A DNA stretch of 64,000 nucleotides from Adineta vaga (lineage: Eukaryota > Rotifera): contig CP075496.1 of assembly GCA_021613535.1 (NCBI GenBank), positions 9,734,001-9,798,000 of the forward strand. Direction: 5' to 3'. Of the stretch, positions 58,594 to 64,000 are shown piece after piece. The notes beneath the pieces were generated by a model. The model saw only the letters and a list, made by a program, of their open reading frames with translations, ran no database searches and had not been told where the DNA came from. Each line of letters opens with the position of its first letter. The stretch's first letter is position 1. The translations under genes and the position numbers were made by a program.

Positions 58594-58884
58594 ATGCATT
58601 TACTCATTGGAATCATTGGTTTTAGCTTATTTTTTGTTACTCTCAATGGTCTAAATGAAACATGTCTTCATATTCAAAGCAAAGGAAAACATTGTACAAT
58701 GGAAAAAGAATCGATTCTTGAACGTATGTTCATTCCACCAACAACAACAGAAAATCAAGAATGCGAGAGATCATGCATTCAATCAGGTTACAATGGTGGT
58801 GGATATTGTTCAATTTCGGAAAATTGCTTTCGTTTTTGTTCTTGTTATCATTTAGTAGTTAGTTCTTCCTTTAAAAATGAATAA
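58594..58884 (+). CDS. Small secreted cysteine-rich peptide, defensin-like (CS-alpha-beta pattern)
   Basis: 96 residues with a signal peptide (about 1-19, LLIGIIGFSLFFVTLNG). After a 35-residue proregion-like stretch with two Cys, the C-terminal part shows CERSC, then GGGYC, then CFRFCSC. This is the CxxxC ... GxC ... CxC layout of invertebrate defensins and other CS-alpha-beta peptides. The expected role would be antimicrobial. The loop between GxC and CxC is longer than usual and two Cys lie before the motif, so a different disulfide peptide remains possible. Short and intronless. Confidence 0.65.
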   Translation: MHLLIGIIGFSLFFVTLNGLNETCLHIQSKGKHCTMEKESILERMFIPPTTTENQECERSCIQSGYNGGGYCSISENCFRFCSCYHLVVSSSFKNE

Positions 58885-59507
58885 ACATGATTAATTCTTG
58901 ATGCAAATGTGTATTCTCAAGATTATCTCAGGAATAATACCTACTTAAAACAAATGAAATGAATTTGTTACGGAGAAATATTTTTAGACAAATATCTTTT
59001 TGACATCGCATTTCTAATATTAAACTCATCATATACTAATTCTATGTGAATATGTCGAACGTCATTAATGTTCTCATTTAGATAGTAACAGTTTCGATCT
59101 ATTTCACTTCGTCAGATTTGAAATTTTTCTCATTGTTATTAATTATGTTATTGTAAGTAAACATTATACTAAATCAAAGTATTATCTTAAAATAGAAGTC
59201 AGTAGTTCTATTTTGAACTTAAAATACACATTTTCATAGTGAGATACATCTAATTCGACAGGTAGGTTAAAATAGAAATCAACGTACATAGAATTTATTT
59301 ATAAGTATTATTATGTATAATGTAAAATGTCAGCGGGTATGTCAAAAGATTTCTAATTAGCCTTTCACATCCTTTAGCTAATGAAAAAGGAAATGTAATC
59401 ACGAAATTTATCTTCTAGTAAAGCTCACTTTAGTCTCGACAGTTTTCCTTTTCATTTCAAAAAGAAAAACTGAGTCGCGAATACTTATAAATAAATATAA
59501 AATTCTA
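58885..59507. other. Intergenic stretch
   Basis: AT-rich 5' flank of the next receptor; a TATAAATAAATATAAA run sits within 25 bases of its ATG. No coding frame. Confidence 0.4.
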
Positions 59508-60500
59508 ATGAATTCTAGCAGCACATCAACCATTCGAATTACAACGACAACAATAACAAGTTCACTTACTGTAATTCAAAATCTAATCACACAATACACA
59601 TTTCTCGTGATATTTATTCTTGGTAATGTCAGTAATCTTACAAATATCTTAGTTTTTCTTCAAAAAGCTTTACGAACAAATGCTTGTTCATGGTATTTTG
59701 CATTGGTATCACTTGGTCATCTAATATTTCTTTATTTCGGTTGTTTAACACGAATTCTCACTACATGGTTAGGCTATGATTTAAGTCGCACATCAATTAT
59801 CTATTGTCGTATTCGAATTTATTTTCTTACAATTAGTTTATTAACAGCACGACTTTTCTTATGTTTTATTTCCATTGATCGATGGATGGTTACATCACGT
59901 GAAAATTCTATTCGTCAATTAAGTTCCATGAAAATTGTACGTTGGTTTATTTTCATCGGAATCAGTTTTTGTATTCTCTTTAGTATTAATTTTCCAATTT
60001 GGTATCGTATTGAAGGAACACGAGGATGTATTGGTGCACCAGATACATTCTATCCGTTATTTTATACGATTTATAATTTAGTTATTACAATTGGTCCATT
60101 CGTAATCATGATTTTCTTCAGTTTATTAGTTCTTAATAATCTTCGACGAAGACACCGACGACAAATTATAGGAACAACACAAACAGCGGTGCCAATCGTA
60201 ACTACTCAACAATATTATCGAAAAGAAATGCAATTCATAAAATTATCCTTAATTCAAGTATTTCTCTATGTTCTTTGTAATACATTCTATGCTTACAATG
60301 CAACATATGCTTTCATAACACAATCATTTGTAAAAACACCAGAACAAGTTATTCTAGATTCATTTTTGAGTACAATTGGATTAAATATTAGTTATTTTTA
60401 TATGGCAATCACATTCTTTTTATATACGGTTGTGTCAAGTACATTTCGAAAAGAATGTCTATTAACAATTAAACGAATTCTACAATGCAAATTTCAATAA
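59508..60500 (+). CDS. Rhodopsin-like G-protein-coupled receptor
   Basis: 330 residues, intronless, seven hydrophobic helices. The N-terminus is Ser/Thr-rich with an early NSS glycosylation site. GNVSNLTN in helix 1, a Cys at helix 3 (YCRIRIYF), IDRWMVTS in the DRY position and a short C-tail with Cys are seen. It lacks the SGMPF helix-7 motif of the 16-26 kb receptors and is a separate branch. It is 260 bases upstream of another receptor in the same direction. Confidence 0.86.
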   Translation: MNSSSTSTIRITTTTITSSLTVIQNLITQYTFLVIFILGNVSNLTNILVFLQKALRTNACSWYFALVSLGHLIFLYFGCLTRILTTWLGYDLSRTSIIYCRIRIYFLTISLLTARLFLCFISIDRWMVTSRENSIRQLSSMKIVRWFIFIGISFCILFSINFPIWYRIEGTRGCIGAPDTFYPLFYTIYNLVITIGPFVIMIFFSLLVLNNLRRRHRRQIIGTTQTAVPIVTTQQYYRKEMQFIKLSLIQVFLYVLCNTFYAYNATYAFITQSFVKTPEQVILDSFLSTIGLNISYFYMAITFFLYTVVSSTFRKECLLTIKRILQCKFQ

Positions 60501-60759
60501 ACAGACATCAAAAATGATATTCATTGAATGTTGTAATTTGTAAAAATTGTTGTGTAAAACTTAATAAAGAAGATGAAAGTCATATATCTATTGCTAACGA
60601 TTGCATGTTTAAATAGATTAAAGAACTTTTCATTATCAAATTTGACAAAAATAACGAGTAATTTGAAAACCTCTAATTGTTCTGATGATAATCTAAATAA
60701 AAGATGTATATAGTCGAAAAATCATTATTAAACTCGTTGACATTTCCTTTAAATATAGA

Positions 60760-61803
60760 ATGAACAATACAACTGAAAATATTCTTTCTGAAAAATATAA
60801 ATTTTTAACTCAACAATTTACAAAATATCTTGGTATTCCATTATATACTCTTTGTTTCTATGGAACAATAATGAATATGATTATTTTTACTCAACATACT
60901 TATTTTCATCGATCTGGTTCTCTCTATCTTTTAATTGCTTCATTTTGTGATTGTATCTATTTACATATTGCACCATTATCAAATATTCTTCAATATGGTT
61001 TTCATTATGATTGGACAATTAATTCAATTGAATTTTGTAAACTAAAATCTTGTTTCGTTTTTGTTATCACAGGTATATCAGCAACATTAACAACATTAGC
61101 CAATGTTAATCAATATATATTAAGTTCGAAAAGAAATAAACGATGGAAATATACTTCAAAACGAATAACAATTCGATGGATTGCTTTTACAATCATTACT
61201 TTATTGATTCTTTCTATTCCAATTCTTTTCTGTTATACACGACATGATCATTCATCGAATAATGAACAATTGATTTGTTCAAATTCATTGAATAATCAAA
61301 TTTGCTTTTGGTTACAAATATTTTATGTTTGTTTATTGAATGGTTTTATTCATCCATTTCTTATGCTTTTCTTTGGATTATGTACATTTAGAAATATTCA
61401 TCATCTAAAACAAAGATCGATAGTCAAATCTAAACGTATTCGACAAGTTAATTATCAAATATCATCGATGTTAGTTCTGCAATCAATTAAATCAAGTTTT
61501 GCATCAATTCCTTATGCAATATTTAATTCATATGTTTTAATAACGATTAAAAAACAGAAATCATTATTTTATCAAGCAAAAGAAAATATTGTTAGTCAAT
61601 GTGTTTATTTTCTGTTTTGGAGTAATTATACAAGTTTTTTTATTTATTTATATTCATCAAATATTTTCAAACATCATTGGGAAGAAATTATGAAGAAAGT
61701 CATCTGTTGTTTGTTTGGAAGAAGACAACAACGACAACAATCAAATTATCAAATTCAAATGAAAAGGATGACTATTGTACGATCGATTGGTAATCCAAAT
61801 TAA
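60760..61803 (+). CDS. Rhodopsin-like G-protein-coupled receptor, divergent
   Basis: 347 residues, intronless, seven hydrophobic segments. Helix 2 has ASFCDCIYL, helix 3 carries a Cys (FCKLKSCFVF), and the DRY position reads VNQYILSS, losing both the acidic and the arginine residue, which in other receptors are needed for G-protein coupling. The C-tail is long and basic with Gln runs. It is in tandem with the receptor at 59508 but only distantly similar to it. Confidence 0.83.
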   Translation: MNNTTENILSEKYKFLTQQFTKYLGIPLYTLCFYGTIMNMIIFTQHTYFHRSGSLYLLIASFCDCIYLHIAPLSNILQYGFHYDWTINSIEFCKLKSCFVFVITGISATLTTLANVNQYILSSKRNKRWKYTSKRITIRWIAFTIITLLILSIPILFCYTRHDHSSNNEQLICSNSLNNQICFWLQIFYVCLLNGFIHPFLMLFFGLCTFRNIHHLKQRSIVKSKRIRQVNYQISSMLVLQSIKSSFASIPYAIFNSYVLITIKKQKSLFYQAKENIVSQCVYFLFWSNYTSFFIYLYSSNIFKHHWEEIMKKVICCLFGRRQQRQQSNYQIQMKRMTIVRSIGNPN

Positions 61804-61929
61804 AGATTCTTCTTCTTCTTCTTATATTTTCGATAAATCAACAAGAGATTATAATATGTATTTTCAAATCTGATATTTGATTTTAAGGAAATAAATATCT
61901 ATATGAAAAAGTATTAATATCATTGATCT

Positions 61930-62838
61930 ATTGACAATGAAAATCTGTACATCGTGGAGAAAGGAAAGTATCGTTGTATAGCAGATTGTAGTGGGAACAA
62001 TAGACATTACTCACTGCGGTTTGATAATGATGGAAAAAGTTATGTCACTGATACTGGTAATCCTCGAGTTCAAAAACTTGATTTAACATTAAATTCTTGT
62101 AGTAAGTTTATGTGCTAAAGTAAAGTTCTGTAATTCGTGCCAGTTGTATGCAAAAGTAATATTTTCATATATTCCGTTGATGAGAAAGATAATATTTTGA
62201 TGATTTGTTGATATATGAAATCTCGTAGAAAACAACTCTTTGTACATATGAATCTGAGAAAACCTTTTTATTCGAATAATATATTTTCGAGAAATCAATC
62301 AAGCATGGCATTTTTACGGATAGTACAGATACTTCTTTGTTGTCGATTGAGACTACGACAATTGCTGATACTTCACGACCGGCGTCTGCTTTCTGATTGG
62401 TAATCATTTAGATACAAAATTGCCGGCAACAACAAGCCAAACAACTGAATTTACAAGTGTGTCATCAGGTACGTATCTTTTTGTATATAATAAATTGGGT
62501 CTTGATCTTGTCAGAAAAGACTTCTCCCAGAATTAAACAGAGATTTGGGAATGAATACTTTTAGTAAATCCTGTCACTGAATTATATTCAACAACAGCAG
62601 GTACTACTACTACTACTATTAAAACCATGATAATAACATGATAATGGTACAAATCATCTAGGATACTTTTGTTTATGTCCAACTGATTTTAATGGTACGC
62701 ATTGTCAATTAGACCATTAAATTTGTTTTGGTATTCATCCAACACGTCAAGAATTAGAACGAATTCCACGATTTGTTTATATAGATCCACTTTCAACTAA
62801 AGAACGAATTAATACAAGCGAAGAAACAGTTATCTAAT
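61930..62838 (+). pseudogene. Relic of an NHL-repeat/EGF-domain gene
   Basis: One exon-like piece near 62016-62101 reads RFDNDGKSYVTDTGNPRVQK, a single NHL unit ending at a GTAAGT donor. A Thr-rich linker piece follows near 62408-62469. A piece near 62647-62720 reads GYFCLCPTDFNGTHCQLDH, the second half of an EGF module, and is directly followed by an in-frame stop. Beyond the stop the same frame stays open with protein-like sequence to 62838. Whole NHL-EGF-type receptors are common in bdelloids; here only fragments are left. Confidence 0.55.
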
Positions 62839-63780
62839 TTACTTGTATCGATACGCTTTGCTTCCTATGTTACAAAAAGTCTTGTCTGTACATGTATGTG
62901 TTATGTTGTGTAATAAATAATAAATTAATTTCTGATAAAACAGTTCGATGATGGTAAAAAAAGGAGTATTTGTTATTCTTTCTGACTCATGAGGGGATAT
63001 GAACGGTTATTATTTCTAATATTTATATGTATATTTTTACAGAAACGACTGAAAAATAAATACTCCTCGAGAAGCGAGATTCAATAATTCGATGTATTGT
63101 CCTAGAGACAGTAACTATATTCACACAATTGTATAGATGATATTTTCTTTTCTTCAAAACAAAAAAAAGAATTGTATTATATTTCTGCATATTTCACACT
63201 TCTTTACACTATAATTCACTTCTGAATATGTCTTTCCATGATGTGAATGTAGATATTTCGTTGATATAATATGTCATATAAAGGAGAGGAATGTCGATGA
63301 TTTCTATCGAATTTGTCATGCAAATTTCAAATATTTGTCATGTGAGAAATTATTTTTTCCAACAAAAAATTCTATTTGCATTGAATAATGCGAGAAAGAA
63401 AGAGTTTTTCATCCTCATCTTGTTTGCTGTCGAGAGAAGTTTGTTGGAAAAAAAGAACAGACTAAATGCTTTGAAAAAAAAGTTTACTTGCATTATTGTT
63501 CTTCAAATAGAGCAGACATAAATGGATGCGAGGAAGAACGAACAACAGCAATAAAAACAGCGTAATAAGAAATACCTTTGGATTGCATTAGTTCGAAAAT
63601 AACCGTACATCTCGTATGTAAATGTCGATTTTCGGTATACTCATGACTGTGTTACTATGTTAACTTCATCGACTTGTCAACAAAGTTTAAAAATCTTACT
63701 TTTCTTATGTTTTATTTATATAGTCAAACAAATCAGATTTATGTTCACATTGTGTTGAAAGTTGCTCGTCAACTACTTAC
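62839..63780. other. Mostly non-coding; may hold later exons of the minus-strand gene at the right edge
   Basis: A possible second exon (minus strand, about 63624-63588, between an AG and a GTATTT) is too short to confirm. The plus-strand frame 63291-63521 has no support. Confidence 0.35.
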
Positions 63781-63903
63781 CTTGTCGAGATTTGAGAGCA
63801 TGGGTGAGACAAAATTCAAGCGTCCATTAGCCTCTGCAACAGATAGAGATGAAAAAGTCAGAGCAAACCCAAAGAAAATAAATATTAAAACTTCGTTCGT
63901 CAT
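63781..63903 (-). CDS. First exon of a secreted protein gene
   Basis: From the ATG at 63903 the exon runs 41 codons to a perfect AAG|GTAAGT donor in phase 0. It encodes a signal peptide (MTNEVLIFIFFGFALTFSSL then SVAEA) and about 18 mature residues with no recognisable motif. Later exons, at lower coordinates, could not be assigned. The exon is judged real because ATG, signal peptide and consensus donor agree. Confidence 0.55.
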
Positions 63904-64000
63904 TGTAATTGACGTTGTTTTTTCGTTTTTCTTTTCTGGGTTGTTCTTTATCTTGATTGACGTGTATCTCGGTTGTTTTGCATCTTACACACTGCTAGTC

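Noticed and set aside
62089-62407. Overlapping frames on both strands at 62089-62407
   Set aside because: No domain; they cross the intron-like gap of the NHL/EGF relic.

Overview
The window reads as nuclear DNA from a bdelloid rotifer. The DNA is AT-rich. Where exons can be joined in frame, most introns are 45-75 bases with GT-AG ends. The gene mix is typical of that group: arginine ADP-ribosyltransferase domains fused to leucine-rich or tetratricopeptide repeats, NHL-repeat proteins, F-box proteins, divergent rhodopsin-like receptors, and a secreted M23-type peptidase of bacterial look that carries an intron. Two tRNA-Leu genes and several inverted-repeat elements also occur. The assignment is an inference from gene content; no species marker is present.

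Layout. 1-16 kb: the tail of an unrecognised gene, an ADP-ribosyltransferase/LRR protein (1063-2487), a doubtful membrane-protein gene, a large minus-strand HEAT/ARM-like, Death, TIR, TIR protein ending in a CaaX-like tetrapeptide (4201-8379), a 12-exon ERICH3-like ciliary gene (8768-11200), a RING/zinc-finger/LRR protein (11877-12956), then a repeat-rich stretch with a 945-bp terminal-inverted-repeat element and a foldback. 16-28 kb: three related rhodopsin-like receptors interleaved with a nuclear receptor, a decayed nuclear-receptor copy and a MITE-like element. 26-37 kb: an F-box protein, a Gly/Cys-rich protein, a BTB(T1)-NHL fusion, an MFSD5-like transporter and an F-box relic. 37-50 kb: two tRNA-Leu genes, a coiled-coil protein, an E2-like protein, a receptor broken by one in-frame TGA, a SnoaL-like protein, a TPR protein with a degenerate ADP-ribosyltransferase domain, an F-box protein and a methionine sulfoxide reductase A. 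50-64 kb: a mucin-like MAM membrane protein with fourteen 36-bp repeats, a papain-family protease, small secreted proteins, an RGM-like gene, the M23-like peptidase, a defensin-like peptide, two more receptors, an NHL/EGF relic and the first exon of a secreted protein at the right edge.

There is no operon-like organisation. Recurrent themes are sensing (six receptor genes, one nuclear receptor), ubiquitin-linked adaptors (RING, F-box, BTB, E2) and modules seen in innate immunity elsewhere (TIR/Death, ADP-ribosyltransferase-LRR, M23 peptidase, defensin-like peptide). The strongest leads are the two-TIR Death protein with a possible lipid anchor, the T1-NHL fusion that begins with a signal-like segment, the M23 peptidase beside a defensin-like gene, and a receptor pair with a sharply bounded near-identical core. 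Five apparent frameshifts in three genes all have the sign of one missing base, so some broken genes here may be assembly errors rather than pseudogenes.
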